Assembly (NCBI RefSeq): GCF_000215935.2
Contig: NZ_AFNU02000001.1
Location: forward strand, 248,001 to 312,000
DNA length: 64,000 nt
Source: Haloplasma contractile SSD-17B
Lineage (GTDB): Bacteria; Bacillota_I; Bacilli_A; Haloplasmatales; Haloplasmataceae
Direction of reading: 5' to 3'
Below, piece by piece: positions 51,649 through 60,835 of the stretch. The number at the start of each line of letters is the position of its first letter. Positions within the stretch are counted from its first letter, which is position 1. The notes under the pieces are model-generated. The model did not search any database and was not told where the DNA came from. It saw only the letters and a program-made list of their open reading frames with translations. Made by a program: the position numbers and the translations under genes.

Positions 51649-51834
51649 GGCATAATAGAAAAACCTTTATTTAACATGTCAAACATGATATAATACTTCT
51701 TGCTAAAAATAAAGTGATCAACCTGTGTATGATGAGGTGAATAGTAGAAACATGATTCAGTGCATAGGGAACGACAGACAGGCACGTAATCCATCCCACA
51801 TCACATTTTAATACAATTATAGTAGGTGATATAG
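51649..51834 (+). other. Leader-like region before trmB
   Basis: 186 bases with a TATAAT at about 51688 and unusually GC-rich sequence for this genome (51710-51805). A 19-codon frame (MIQCIGNDRQARNPSHITF, 51751-51810) with GAGGTGAA upstream ends shortly before trmB. It may be a leader peptide or a structured leader RNA. I cannot assign it to a known class. Confidence 0.4.
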
Positions 51835-52476
51835 ATGCGTTTAAGAAATGTAAAGGGAGCAGCAAAAATACTAGAAAACAATCAGGATTTAGTCATATTA
51901 GAACCAAAACTTTATAGGAGTAAATGGCATGAATTCTTTGGCAATCAGAATCCAATTCATATTGAAGTAGGAATGGGAAAGGGTCAATTTGTATATGAGA
52001 TGGCTTTAAAATACCCAGATATTAACTTTATCGGGATTGAAAAGTATGATAATGTAATCGTGCGAGCAGTAGAGAAGTTGAGAGAACAAAAACCCTCTAA
52101 CCTAATGCTTATTCGAATGGATGCAGAAAAATTATTAGACTCATTTGCTGATGGAGAAATTAGTCGTATTTACTTGAGTTTCTCTGACCCGTGGCCTAAA
52201 AATAGACATGCTAAGAGGCGCTTAACACATAGTAATTTCCTGAAACTCTATGAACAAATTCTCAATAAAGAAGGAGAGTTACACTTTAAAACGGATAATC
52301 GATTATTATTTGAGTTTTCATTAGTAAGTGTGTCTCTATATGGAATGCTTTTAAAGAATGTATGGTTAGACTTACATGACGACCCTGATTTTGATAGTGT
52401 TATGACAGAATACGAAGAAAAATTTGCAACCATGGGAAAACGAATCTATCGTTTAGAAGCAAGTTTTAAGCGTTAA
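51835..52476 (+). CDS. trmB: tRNA (guanine-N7)-methyltransferase TrmB
   Basis: Methylates N7 of guanine 46 in tRNA using S-adenosylmethionine, 213 residues. Key features are the N-terminal MRLRNVKGA, the SAM-binding HIEVGMGKGQFV, FIGIEKYDNVIVRAV, and the catalytic/tRNA region SFSDPWPKNRHAKRRLTH. A second half has GELHFKTDN and MTEYEEKFATMGKRIYRLEA. The usual NFSDPWPK reads SFSDPWPK here, a mild change. GTAGGTGATATAG precedes the ATG. A terminator follows. Confidence 0.96.
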   Translation: MRLRNVKGAAKILENNQDLVILEPKLYRSKWHEFFGNQNPIHIEVGMGKGQFVYEMALKYPDINFIGIEKYDNVIVRAVEKLREQKPSNLMLIRMDAEKLLDSFADGEISRIYLSFSDPWPKNRHAKRRLTHSNFLKLYEQILNKEGELHFKTDNRLLFEFSLVSVSLYGMLLKNVWLDLHDDPDFDSVMTEYEEKFATMGKRIYRLEASFKR

Positions 52477-52483
52477 TTCTCTT

Positions 52484-52520
52484 TAGGACCAATTCAAATT
52501 ACTTGGATTGGTTCTTTTAT
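52484..52520 (+). terminator. Terminator of trmB
   Basis: GGACCAAT and ATTGGTTC form an eight-bp stem with G-T closing and a 14-base loop, then TTTT. Confidence 0.7.
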
Positions 52521-52814
52521 ATATTGAATAATATTTGTATTTATTAAAGAATCTTTTGTCGTTTTTATCTATTATTAACATAATGTTATCCATTTTAATC
52601 AATAATATAGTCGATTGAAGTTTTTTCAAATATAATTTTTTTTAATTACCTGCTAGAGAAAATCATGTATATGCAATATTCAATAGGGTCAATGTGCTAC
52701 TAATATAAACAAAGTATGTTAAATTCTATACTTTTTTGGTTATTAAATGAATTATACTTTCAAATCAATTCATTTTATTGTAAAATAAAGGTACTAATAA
52801 TGGAGGTGTTTAGT
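52521..52814 (+). other. Intergenic region with no recognised feature
   Basis: About 290 very AT-rich bases. An in-frame extension of the following gene (from 52716) covers part of it but has no ribosome site and encodes an atypical sequence. No clear promoter or hairpin. Confidence 0.45.
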
Positions 52815-53888
52815 TTGAAACAGGAAACAATGCAACTTTTAAAAAACTTATCTGAATTACATGGTGCACCTGGTTTTGAACACCAAGTACGTGCATTTAT
52901 GCGAAAAGAGTTAGACAAATACAGTGATGAACTTATTCAAGACAAACTAGGAAGTATTTACGGAGTTAAAAAAGGTGATGAAAAGGGACCACGCGTTATG
53001 GTAGCGGGTCACATGGATGAAGTTGGGTTCATGGTAACAAAAATAACAGACAATGGTATGATTAAGTTCCAAACTTTAGGAGGATGGTGGAATCAGGTTA
53101 TGCTAGCACAAAGAGTGCTTGTGCATACGAATAATGGACCAATCATGGGTGTTATCGGATCGGTTCCTCCACATTTATTAAGTCCTGAAGCTCGTAAAAA
53201 GCCGATGGAAATCACTAAAATGTTAATTGACATCGGTGCAGATAGTAAAGAGCATGCTAAGGAACTTGGAATCAGACCAGGTCAGCAAATCACTCCATAT
53301 TCTCAGTTTGCACCAACTGCTGATAATAAAAAACTACTTGGTAAGGCATGGGATAATCGTTATGGTTGTGCATTATCAATTGAATTATTAAAAGAATTGC
53401 AAGATGAACAATTGCCAAATACTCTATTTAGTGGTGCAAATGTACAAGAGGAAGTTGGACTACGTGGTGCACAGACGGCTGCTAATATGATCAAACCAGA
53501 TGTATTCTTTGCATTAGACGCATCACCTGCAAATGATATGTCAGGAGATAAAACAGAATTTGGTCAACTAGGTAAAGGGGTTTTACTTCGAATCTTTGAC
53601 CGTACGATGATTACACATCGTGGAATTCGTGAATACATGCTAGATATGTGTGAGACTCATGACGTACCTTATCAATACTTCACTTCTGCTGGTGGAACGG
53701 ATGCAGGTAAAGTTCATATATCAAATGAAGGGGTACCGTCAATTCTAGTTGGGATTCCTTCACGCTATATTCATTCACATACATCAATGATGCATGTTGA
53801 TGACTATGCAGCTGCTAAAGAAATCTTAGTGAAAATGGTTAAGGATATGGACCAAAGTACACTCGATTCAATTAAGGCTAATGTCTAG
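52815..53888 (+). CDS. M42-family metalloaminopeptidase (YtoP-like)
   Basis: Cytoplasmic dodecameric-type aminopeptidase of the M42 family, 357 residues. Metal and catalytic residues are visible in [14 protein letters not shown] (His, Asp), [14 protein letters not shown] (Asp), [16 protein letters not shown] (catalytic Glu pair), [10 protein letters not shown] (Asp), and [15 protein letters not shown] (His). I chose the TTG at 52815 because GGAGGTG lies eight bases before it. Using the ATG at 52800 would put that ribosome site inside the gene. The DUF84 gene starts two bases after its stop. Order with ytpP and sftA downstream matches ytoP of B. subtilis. Confidence 0.93.
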   Translation: MKQETMQLLKNLSELHGAPGFEHQVRAFMRKELDKYSDELIQDKLGSIYGVKKGDEKGPRVMVAGHMDEVGFMVTKITDNGMIKFQTLGGWWNQVMLAQRVLVHTNNGPIMGVIGSVPPHLLSPEARKKPMEITKMLIDIGADSKEHAKELGIRPGQQITPYSQFAPTADNKKLLGKAWDNRYGCALSIELLKELQDEQLPNTLFSGANVQEEVGLRGAQTAANMIKPDVFFALDASPANDMSGDKTEFGQLGKGVLLRIFDRTMITHRGIREYMLDMCETHDVPYQYFTSAGGTDAGKVHISNEGVPSILVGIPSRYIHSHTSMMHVDDYAAAKEILVKMVKDMDQSTLDSIKANV

Positions 53889-53890
53889 AC

Positions 53891-54388
53891 ATGAAAGTTC
53901 TTGTTGGTTCTACTAACAACGTGAAGGTGAATGCAGTAAAATCTATATTTACCGAATACGATGTTGATGGTATATCCGTTGATAGTGGTGTAAGTGATCA
54001 ACCGTTTTCAGATGACGAAACCATACAAGGGGCAATTAATCGTGCTATGTTAGCTAAAGATCACGCGGATATAGGAATTGGTCTAGAAGCTGGCGTTGTA
54101 AAAACTAAGTATGGTACCCAGTTAATTAATTGGGGTGCACTAGTAGATTCTGAACAGAATATAATGCTCGCAGGAGGCACTAGAATTATTTTGCCCGATG
54201 ATGTTGCTAAACATCTAAATGGTTCGAATGAGCTAGGAAATGTTATGGATGAGTATGCAAATCGTAAAGGTGTAAAACACAATGAAGGTGCTATAGGAAT
54301 TTTTACAAACAACATTGTAATAAGGCAAGATATATTCGAACATATCGCTAAATTACTATATGGTCAGTTACTATTTAATAAAAAATAA
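53891..54388 (+). CDS. DUF84 / inosine-xanthosine triphosphatase family protein
   Basis: Probable house-cleaning nucleotide phosphatase of the DUF84 (YjjX) family, 165 residues, related in fold to Maf/ITPase proteins. Visible features are MKVLVGSTNNVKVNAVKSIF (nucleotide-binding start), SGVSDQPFSDDETIQGAINR, GIGLEAGVV and the late LGNVMDEYANRKGVKHNEGAIGIF stretch. It starts two bases after the aminopeptidase stop, whose last codons also provide its weak upstream sequence, so coupling is likely. Substrate preference (ITP, XTP) is from the family, not from this sequence. Confidence 0.87.
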   Translation: MKVLVGSTNNVKVNAVKSIFTEYDVDGISVDSGVSDQPFSDDETIQGAINRAMLAKDHADIGIGLEAGVVKTKYGTQLINWGALVDSEQNIMLAGGTRIILPDDVAKHLNGSNELGNVMDEYANRKGVKHNEGAIGIFTNNIVIRQDIFEHIAKLLYGQLLFNKK

Positions 54389-54400
54389 AAATAAAAATAA

Positions 54401-54430
54401 GACTTGCCTAACGGATAAGGGCAAGTCTTT
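54401..54430 (+). terminator. Hairpin between DUF84 gene and ytpP
   Basis: GACTTGCC (54401-54408) pairs with GGCAAGTC (54420-54427), followed only by TTTAATT. A weak or partial terminator upstream of ytpP. Confidence 0.55.
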
Positions 54431-54452
54431 AATTAGATCGGAGTCTTTATTA

Positions 54453-54767
54453 ATGAAACGACTAGAAAGTAAGGAAGAATATCAAATATTAAAACAAGAA
54501 GAAGATACTATTTTTCTTTTCTCAGCAAAGTGGTGTCCGGACTGTATCGTTTTAGATCACTTTATTGATGATTTAGTTGAAAAATATTCTCAATATAATT
54601 GGATTTATATCGATCGTGATGAATTTTTAGACTTGTGTCAGGAAAATGATATATATGGGATTCCAAGCTTTGTTGTCTATAAAAATAATCAAGTAGTTGG
54701 AACATTTATTAGTAAACTCAGAAAGACAAAACAGGATATAGAAAACTTTTTGGATGATTTATCATAA
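54453..54767 (+). CDS. ytpP: Thioredoxin-like protein YtpP
   Basis: Cytoplasmic thioredoxin-fold protein, 104 residues. The active site is WCPDC within FLFSAKWCPDCIVLDHF and the cis-proline loop is IYGIPSFVVY. No signal peptide or membrane span. The ATG at 54453 has CGGAGTC upstream. The longer frame from 54360 starts inside the DUF84 gene and is improbable. Position between the M42 peptidase/DUF84 pair and sftA corresponds to ytpP in B. subtilis. Partner unknown. Confidence 0.88.
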   Translation: MKRLESKEEYQILKQEEDTIFLFSAKWCPDCIVLDHFIDDLVEKYSQYNWIYIDRDEFLDLCQENDIYGIPSFVVYKNNQVVGTFISKLRKTKQDIENFLDDLS

Positions 54768-54797
54768 AAAATGGAACTTTTTTGTTCCATTTTTTTA
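54766..54797 (+). terminator. Terminator of ytpP
   Basis: AAAAATGGAAC and GTTCCATTTTT form a stem with a six-T loop, then seven T. It overlaps the ytpP stop codon region. Confidence 0.85.
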
Positions 54798-54888
54798 TTT
54801 AGTAGTGATTATTTTCCGAGTATATGATAAAATGTATAGTAGATTTTTATACATTTATATAGAAATTTAGAGAGTAATGGGTGATATT

Positions 54889-57651
54889 ATGGGCACAAAG
54901 GATAAAGTTAAAAAAACAACTAAAAAATTAAAAAATAATCGCCAGCGTAAGGAAAAGTTTAGCATTCCTTTAATACCATATGATGATGAACTTAATCAGA
55001 GTCAATCGTTTGGTGAAAAAAGAAAACAGTATAATACATCATATAGAACTAGTACTAACTCTCTAAATAATCAAAGTCGAATAACACAATCGTCATATTT
55101 TTTTGTTTCACCGATTTATGGAAAGTTAGAGGATAAATCAACGTATCCTCAAACGACTAGTAATGGAAGCATTGATAAGCAGTACGATTTTTTGAGAGAT
55201 AAAAAAAGACTAAATAATACTGAGTTTAAGAAAAAACATGGTTCTGACTTTTATGAGTTCAGTCTTCGTAAAAATAAGATGGGATCAAATAAGGGTGAAA
55301 ACCAACCCACTAATGAACAAAATAAAGATCGTGTTATTACAAAAGACCCTAGTCAGAAGAAATCCTCTACTACGATTAAACAGACACCTAATAAACAAGA
55401 CCAACCGTTCAGCTTAAATTCAGAAGCAAATAGCAAGCTTAAACAGAATAATGAAAAAAAGAAAGATAAGAAACCGGAAGAAAGAAACACAAGTAACTAT
55501 AAGGATCAATCAAAGAGTAACCTTAGAGATTTATCTATATCGAATCAGAAATCAAAGAAAATAAGGAAACATAATGAAGAGCAGGCACTAAACGTAATCT
55601 TTGAAGAGGAATTTGAATTAAATGAAGAAGATTCAGTACTGACTTCCTACAATGGTTCAAGTGATAAAACGTTCTTTAATGACTTTAAAACCCCTCACAT
55701 AAGGAATCATGAGTTTGAATTTGAAATGACAGAATATGATGAGGAAGTTAGGCAATCTGATGAGAGCATGAACCATTTTGGTCATGATGATGCAAATCCA
55801 TTTAAATATTTTGAAGTTGATGACAACAAGGAAGAGACATTTTTAGAAGAAGGAGAGCATCTATTTAATCCTCCCTTAGACAGTGAGGATGATGAACCAA
55901 TCTATAAAGATGAATTCATATTTAAGGTAGACTTTAATGATGGTAAAAATTCTGAATTCGAAGAAGATTCTTTCGGAAGTGATGATCATACATTTGAAGA
56001 TGTAAATAAAGATCTAAATAATGAATTAGATTCTGGTAAAACTAGAAAACAAAATTCTAAACGCCAACAACACCTCAACTTAAGTGAAAATGATTATGAT
56101 AACGATGATGATTGGTCATATGATAATAGAGAATATGACAAAGTTAATCAAAATCAAACAACATCTAATAAAAATGATGATTCGCATAATAAAGACAATC
56201 ATGTCCAATTTTCATCTTATGAATTATCATCCTATCAGTTACCACCTATTTCGCTACTTAAAGAAGGCCAAAAAAATCATAAAAATGATATAGATTGGAT
56301 TCACCAGAAAATGACTGAACTTGATGAGACATTACAGAGTTTTGATTTAGACGCTAAAACAATTGATTTTACTCAAGGACCTACTGTAACACGTCTAGAA
56401 GTTAAGTTAGCACCTGGTATAAAGGTTAGCAAGATTACTAGTTTACAGGATAATATTAAACTTGGGTTAGCCGTGAATGAACTTCGAATTGAAGCACCTA
56501 TTCCTGGTAAAAATACCATAGGTATCGAAATTCCAAATGTCAACAAGCAATTTGTATGCATGCGTGACATTTTTGATACCCCAAAATTTCAATCGTATAA
56601 ATCACCCTTAAAAGTTGTGTTAGGGTTAGATATCACAGGAGAGCCTATCTATAGTGATATAAGTAAGATGCCTCATGGTTTAATTGCAGGTTCTACAGGG
56701 TCAGGGAAAAGTGTTTGTATCAATAATATTATTGTTAGTTTACTTTATAATACAAAGCCAGATGAGGTCAAACTAATCCTAATTGATCCAAAGATGGTTG
56801 AACTTGCTCCGTATAACAACATCCCGCATCTTTTAACTCCAGTAATTACTGATCCAAAAACTGCTACTGCCTCATTAAAATGGGCTGCTGAGGAGATGGA
56901 TCGTAGGTACAGTGTGTTTGCTAGAGTTGGTGCTAGAGATATAAAGGCCTACAATAGCAAACGAAAAAACAGTAATGAACAACTGGAAAAGATCCCATAT
57001 ATTGTTATTATCATTGATGAATTAGCCGATTTAATGACAGTAGCTGCACAAGATACTGAAGAATCAATTCTACGTATAGCGCAGAAAGCTAGAGCAGCAG
57101 GAATTCACCTAATTCTTGCAACACAGCGACCGTCGGTTAATATTATTACAGGAAATATTAAAATTAATATACCTACCCGCATTGCATTTAAAGTTCAATC
57201 GCTAGTTGATTCACGAACAATCTTAGATGAAAGTGGAGCAGAAAAGTTATTAGGTAAAGGGGATATGCTACTTCTTGAAAATGGTATGCCTGAAGTCATG
57301 CGCCTTCAGGGATCATTTATAAGTGATGATGAAATCGATCAGGTAACAACGTTTATCTGTGACCAATTAGAACCTAAATATGCCTTCACAAAGGATTCGC
57401 TCGTTAAGAGCCAAGCCGAAAAAACGATCGATCATGATGATGAATTATACGATGAGGTAGCACGGTATTTGATTGATTGTGGCGAAGCGTCTGCTTCTCG
57501 TATACAACGTCGATTCAGCATTGGTTTTAACCGTGCCGCAAGATTACTCGATATTATGGAACAAAATGGAATTGTGAGTCCTTCTCCAGGAGGAAGCAAA
57601 CCTAGAGAAGTGCTTATAAGTTTAAATGACTACAAGAAACTAACCTCATAA
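54889..57651 (+). CDS. sftA: SftA-like DNA translocase (FtsK/SpoIIIE family)
   Basis: ATP-driven DNA pump that clears chromosomes from the closing septum. About 920 residues. The first ~470 residues are polar, rich in Asn, Lys, Asp and Glu, with no membrane span, so this is the soluble SftA type rather than SpoIIIE or FtsK. The motor (about 490-840) has Walker A AGSTGSGKSVC, IDPKMVELAPYN, and Walker B IVIIIDELADLM, with ILATQRPSVN. The last ~65 residues form the gamma winged helix (EASASRIQRRFSIGFNRAARL). GGGTGAT favours the ATG at 54889. An ATG at 54877 is also possible. Position after ytpP fits B. subtilis ytpS. Confidence 0.93.
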   Translation: MGTKDKVKKTTKKLKNNRQRKEKFSIPLIPYDDELNQSQSFGEKRKQYNTSYRTSTNSLNNQSRITQSSYFFVSPIYGKLEDKSTYPQTTSNGSIDKQYDFLRDKKRLNNTEFKKKHGSDFYEFSLRKNKMGSNKGENQPTNEQNKDRVITKDPSQKKSSTTIKQTPNKQDQPFSLNSEANSKLKQNNEKKKDKKPEERNTSNYKDQSKSNLRDLSISNQKSKKIRKHNEEQALNVIFEEEFELNEEDSVLTSYNGSSDKTFFNDFKTPHIRNHEFEFEMTEYDEEVRQSDESMNHFGHDDANPFKYFEVDDNKEETFLEEGEHLFNPPLDSEDDEPIYKDEFIFKVDFNDGKNSEFEEDSFGSDDHTFEDVNKDLNNELDSGKTRKQNSKRQQHLNLSENDYDNDDDWSYDNREYDKVNQNQTTSNKNDDSHNKDNHVQFSSYELSSYQLPPISLLKEGQKNHKNDIDWIHQKMTELDETLQSFDLDAKTIDFTQGPTVTRLEVKLAPGIKVSKITSLQDNIKLGLAVNELRIEAPIPGKNTIGIEIPNVNKQFVCMRDIFDTPKFQSYKSPLKVVLGLDITGEPIYSDISKMPHGLIAGSTGSGKSVCINNIIVSLLYNTKPDEVKLILIDPKMVELAPYNNIPHLLTPVITDPKTATASLKWAAEEMDRRYSVFARVGARDIKAYNSKRKNSNEQLEKIPYIVIIIDELADLMTVAAQDTEESILRIAQKARAAGIHLILATQRPSVNIITGNIKINIPTRIAFKVQSLVDSRTILDESGAEKLLGKGDMLLLENGMPEVMRLQGSFISDDEIDQVTTFICDQLEPKYAFTKDSLVKSQAEKTIDHDDELYDEVARYLIDCGEASASRIQRRFSIGFNRAARLLDIMEQNGIVSPSPGGSKPREVLISLNDYKKLTS

Positions 57652-57677
57652 TTGAGAAATCATTTCAGTTCAAGTTT

Positions 57678-57719
57678 TAGCCTAAATCAAAAAACATATG
57701 ATATGATTTAGGCTTTTTC
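57678..57719 (+). terminator. Terminator of sftA
   Basis: AGCCTAAATCA and TGATTTAGGCT form an 11-bp stem with a 14-base loop, then TTTTT. Confidence 0.85.
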
Positions 57720-57741
57720 TGTGACAAATACTAAAGATAAG

Positions 57742-57789
57742 TTGACTTTAGGAGCATTATAATATAAAATAGTATCGAAAGCGTTTTCG
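57742..57789 (+). promoter_or_regulatory. Promoter and LacI-type operator of the regulator gene
   Basis: TTGACT (57742), 17 bases, TAAAAT (57765-57770) is followed by the palindrome CGAAAGCGTTTTCG (57776-57789) over the likely start point. This suggests autoregulation by the LacI-family protein encoded next, or CcpA control, because cre sites have the same core. Confidence 0.6.
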
Positions 57790-57907
57790 GATGTATGAAT
57801 AATCACAAAAAAACAGTTAAAATAATGGGGTATTTATTAATCAAAGTAGGCGTTATTAAAAAGTTCTTACTAGACTTAAATTGTAAGAGGAAGAGTTGGT
57901 GAACACA

Positions 57908-58918
57908 ATGGTAACAATACATGATATATCAAAGGAAACCGGTTATTCTATAACAACCGTTTCAAAAGCACTTAATGGTTATAAAGACATTAGTGACAAA
58001 GCTAAAAATCTCATACTAGAAAAAGCAAAAGAAATGGGTTACCTTCCGAATGCAAGTGCTAGAAGTCTGGTTATGAAAAAAACTTGGACAATCGGCGTTG
58101 TCTTTGAAGAGCAAACAGGCGTAGGTATTACACATCCATTTTTTGGTGATGTATTAAATAAGTTTAAAAAACATGTGGAGGCCAAAGGATATGATATTCT
58201 ATTCATTTCTGAGTCTATAGGAAGAAACATTAAATCTTATCTTGATCACTGTAGACAAAAAGGAGTAGATGGTATTATTATTCTTTGTACATATGATCAA
58301 AATGAAAATATACAAGAACTAATTGATAGTCCTATACCTAGTGTTTTAATTGATTTTAATGTTGAACAAACGAACTGCGTCTATACGAATAACTTTAAGA
58401 GTTTATATGAAGCTGTAGAATATTTATATGAAAAAGGTCACAGAAAAATCGCTCATATATACGGTGATCAATTCTCATATGCGGGCGCTGAACGGTTACG
58501 AGGATATAAACAAGCATTAATTGACCTAAATATTCCACTCTCTGATGACTATCTGTTTGAGGGGACTAATTATTCACTCGCTGAAGGATATCAACGAGGT
58601 CTAGACATAATTGCTTTAGAAGATAAGCCGACTGCAATTATAGCAGCCAGTGATAACCTTGCAATTGGTACAATGAAGGCATTTGAAGAGTATAACATTA
58701 AAGTGCCAGACGATATTTCAATTATAGGTTTTGACAACATTGAAATATCAGCATTAATAGACCCACCTCTGACGACTATCAATCAGGATAAAGAACAAAT
58801 AGCAGCGGAAGCTGCAGATTCATTAGTTCTACAAATCGAAGACAAGAAGAAGCAGTATCAAAAAACAGTTATTGATGGGATTCTAATCGAGCGTGAGACT
58901 GTAAAAAAATTAAATTAG
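57908..58918 (+). CDS. LacI-family transcriptional regulator
   Basis: Sugar-responsive repressor, about 336 residues. The N-terminal helix-turn-helix and hinge are canonical (VTIHDISKETGYSITTVSKA, then YLPNASARSL). The rest is the periplasmic-binding-protein-like ligand domain, with WTIGVVFEEQTG, DGIIILC, PSVLIDF, HRKIAHIYGD and DISIIGFDNIEIS. The start is ambiguous. ATG 57908 is given. GTG 57899 or TTG 57896 would add three or four residues and sit at better distance from AGAGGAAG. Operator-like palindromes lie before this gene and around the phosphorylase gene at 60836, so it probably controls beta-glucan use. Confidence 0.92.
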   Translation: MVTIHDISKETGYSITTVSKALNGYKDISDKAKNLILEKAKEMGYLPNASARSLVMKKTWTIGVVFEEQTGVGITHPFFGDVLNKFKKHVEAKGYDILFISESIGRNIKSYLDHCRQKGVDGIIILCTYDQNENIQELIDSPIPSVLIDFNVEQTNCVYTNNFKSLYEAVEYLYEKGHRKIAHIYGDQFSYAGAERLRGYKQALIDLNIPLSDDYLFEGTNYSLAEGYQRGLDIIALEDKPTAIIAASDNLAIGTMKAFEEYNIKVPDDISIIGFDNIEISALIDPPLTTINQDKEQIAAEAADSLVLQIEDKKKQYQKTVIDGILIERETVKKLN

Positions 58919-58994
58919 TATAAAGGTGGCCTGGTGGCTGCTTTTATACAATTTATTTTTATTATAAAAATCGAAACGATTAGATTTTACCTAG

Positions 58995-59354
58995 TCAATC
59001 CTATTCTTATATTTTGCAATTGCCATCGATAAAAAGACCTCTGAAAACGAAAACGTTTTAGTTGGTTGCTGCAATGTTGAACGTTTTGAAACGTTACTTA
59101 ATGATGCAAAATCTTATTGGCAAAAGATACTAAGTACTTATTCAAATCAAGAGGCAACGATTACGACAGAATTTAACGGCAAAATAATCACCATTACATA
59201 CGTAACTGGAGAACTGAAAAATGCGTTAGATTACAAAATATCGAACATTCGTATTAATTGTGTAGACGTTTTATTAGATGCGTTAGAATCAGGAGCAATT
59301 GTTAATAAAACACTATTGAAACAAAATTGCAATATAACAGTATCATTGGTCTAA
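58995..59354 (+). pseudogene. Remnant open frame with no start codon
   Basis: A 119-codon frame open between the TAG at 58992 and the TAA at 59352 that lacks any ATG, GTG or TTG in a usable place. Its amino-acid composition looks coding (FAIAIDKKTSENENVLVGCC, NDAKSYWQKILSTYSN, EFNGKIITITYVTG, ending NITVSLV). I do not recognise it with confidence. The beta-strand-rich tail could be the C-terminal end of a glycoside phosphorylase like the one starting at 60836, which would make it a leftover of a duplicated or deleted gene. A LacI-type palindrome (59048-59061) lies inside. No ribosome binding site is present. Confidence 0.5.
59048..59061. promoter_or_regulatory. LacI/cre-type palindrome inside the remnant
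   Basis: CGAAAACGTTTTAG with core AAAACGTTTT. It is close to the sequences at 57776, 60678 and 60892. A shorter TCGAAACGA lies at 58971-58979. Confidence 0.45.
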
Positions 59355-59477
59355 CAAATTAAGAACGCATTAGAATATGAGTTCGATTTACTTAACTATA
59401 GACCTGACTACTAACTTAACTGGACACTAAATCGAACTTAATTCATTTTTTTAAAAAAACTCAAGGAGGATACTATA

Positions 59478-60470
59478 ATGAAATACGTAGCAAATGACAA
59501 GCGTTATCAAAACATGGTCTATAATCGCTGTGGGAACAGTGGATTAAAGCTTCCTGCAATTTCACTTGGGATGTGGCATAATTTTGGAAGTGTAGATTCG
59601 TATGAAAATGCCAAAGCAATGATTTTAAAAGCATTTGATTTAGGAATTACTCACTTCGATTTAGCTAACAACTATGGGCCTGAACCCGGTTCTGCCGAAG
59701 AAACATTAGGAAGAGTATTAAAAAAAGAACTTAAAGGCTATAGAGATGAAGTTGTAATCTCAACAAAAGCAGGATATGGCATGTGGGAAGGCCCTTATGG
59801 TGATCATGGTTCTAAGAAGTACTTGATTTCAAGTTTAAATCAGAGTTTAAACCGTTTAGGACTTGCTTATGTTGATATCTTTTATCATCACCGACCTGAC
59901 AAAGACACGCCACTTGAAGAAACAATAGGCGCACTTGACCAAATAGTACGTCAAGGAAAAGCATTATATGTGGGGATTTCAAACTATAATGCGGAAGAAA
60001 CAAAACGAGCATCTGAAATTGCTAAGGATCTAGGAACACCACTTTTAATACACCAACCATCTTATTCGATGTTTAACCGGTCTGTAGAGAATGGATTGTT
60101 AGATGTAACAGAAGAAGAGGGAATGGGTGTTATGGCTTTTATGCCTCTTCAACAAGGATTGTTAACGAATAAATACTTAAAAGAAATTCCAGAAGATTCA
60201 AGAGCAGCAGGAACAAGTGTATTTTTGAATCGAAATGATATTACAGAAGATAAAATTTTAAAAATCCAGAAATTGAATGTTATTGCGAAGGATCGTAATC
60301 AAACACTTGCTCAAATGGCAATCGCATGGGTATTAAGAGACAAACGTGTGACTTCTGCACTAATAGGAGCAAGTAGAGTTAGTCAAATTGAAGATAACGT
60401 TAAAACAATCAACAATCTATATTTTAGTCAATCTGAATTAGATGCCATTCGAACAATTATTACGGAATAA
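59478..60470 (+). CDS. Aldo/keto reductase (YghZ/Gpr-like)
   Basis: NADPH-dependent aldo/keto reductase, 330 residues, closest in pattern to the YghZ (L-glyceraldehyde-3-phosphate reductase) group. The TIM-barrel catalytic tetrad is visible: Asp and Tyr in HFDLANNYGPEPGSAEETLG, Lys in VISTKAGYGMW, and His in FYHHRPD. ISNYNAEETKRA, the MPLQQGLLTNKYL loop and ALIGASRVSQI (phosphate-binding end) follow. AAGGAGG precedes the ATG. It lies between the LacI regulator and the phosphorylase, so it may process a sugar derivative, but aldo/keto reductases are promiscuous. A terminator follows. Confidence 0.92.
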   Translation: MKYVANDKRYQNMVYNRCGNSGLKLPAISLGMWHNFGSVDSYENAKAMILKAFDLGITHFDLANNYGPEPGSAEETLGRVLKKELKGYRDEVVISTKAGYGMWEGPYGDHGSKKYLISSLNQSLNRLGLAYVDIFYHHRPDKDTPLEETIGALDQIVRQGKALYVGISNYNAEETKRASEIAKDLGTPLLIHQPSYSMFNRSVENGLLDVTEEEGMGVMAFMPLQQGLLTNKYLKEIPEDSRAAGTSVFLNRNDITEDKILKIQKLNVIAKDRNQTLAQMAIAWVLRDKRVTSALIGASRVSQIEDNVKTINNLYFSQSELDAIRTIITE

Positions 60471-60473
60471 ATG

Positions 60474-60510
60474 AATATGTGCCACTCCAAACAGGGCACA
60501 TATTTTAAAA
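60474..60510 (+). terminator. Terminator of the aldo/keto reductase gene
   Basis: AATATGTGCC (60474-60483) pairs with GGCACATATT (60495-60504) around an 11-base loop, then TT and A-rich sequence. Moderate terminator. The stretch 60511-60644 beyond it shows no feature. Confidence 0.7.
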
Positions 60511-60644
60511 AATTAAGTTAAGGTTATATGAAATGAAAATTAGATCAATATATCATATTTCGAGGATTTAATTCATTTTTTTTACCTTAATCTGTAGTAA
60601 TCAGAATAAGAATTAAAAAATGAATTTAAATTATTAGATTTAGT

Positions 60645-60705
60645 TTGACTTTTAATTTTAAATTATGTATAATCAAATCGAAAACGATTTCGTAAAACGC
60701 TTTCG
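60645..60705 (+). promoter_or_regulatory. Promoter and double operator of the phosphorylase gene
   Basis: TTGACT (60645-60650), 17 bases, TATAAT (60668-60673) is a strong sigma-A-type promoter. Directly behind it TCGAAAACGATTTCG (60678-60692) and AAAACGCTTTCG (60694-60705) are two LacI/cre-type elements over the start point, a repressing position. Confidence 0.72.
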
Positions 60706-60835
60706 TTTTTTGCGAAATTTTTTAGTTAATCATAAGTTTTTAAAAAACAGAGTCATAGATAAACAAACAATATACGCCTTAAAATTAAAAAAGGGTATAT
60801 ATTTGAATACAAAACAGAGTTCAGGAGTGGATATA

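Noticed and set aside
52716-52814. N-terminal extension of the M42 aminopeptidase
   Set aside because: Encodes an atypical hydrophobic segment with no ribosome site, and would place GGAGGTG inside the gene. The TTG at 52815 is better.
57742-57763. TTGACT with the nearest TATAAT at 57758 as the regulator promoter
   Set aside because: The spacer would be only ten bases. The TAAAAT at 57765 gives a proper 17-base spacer.
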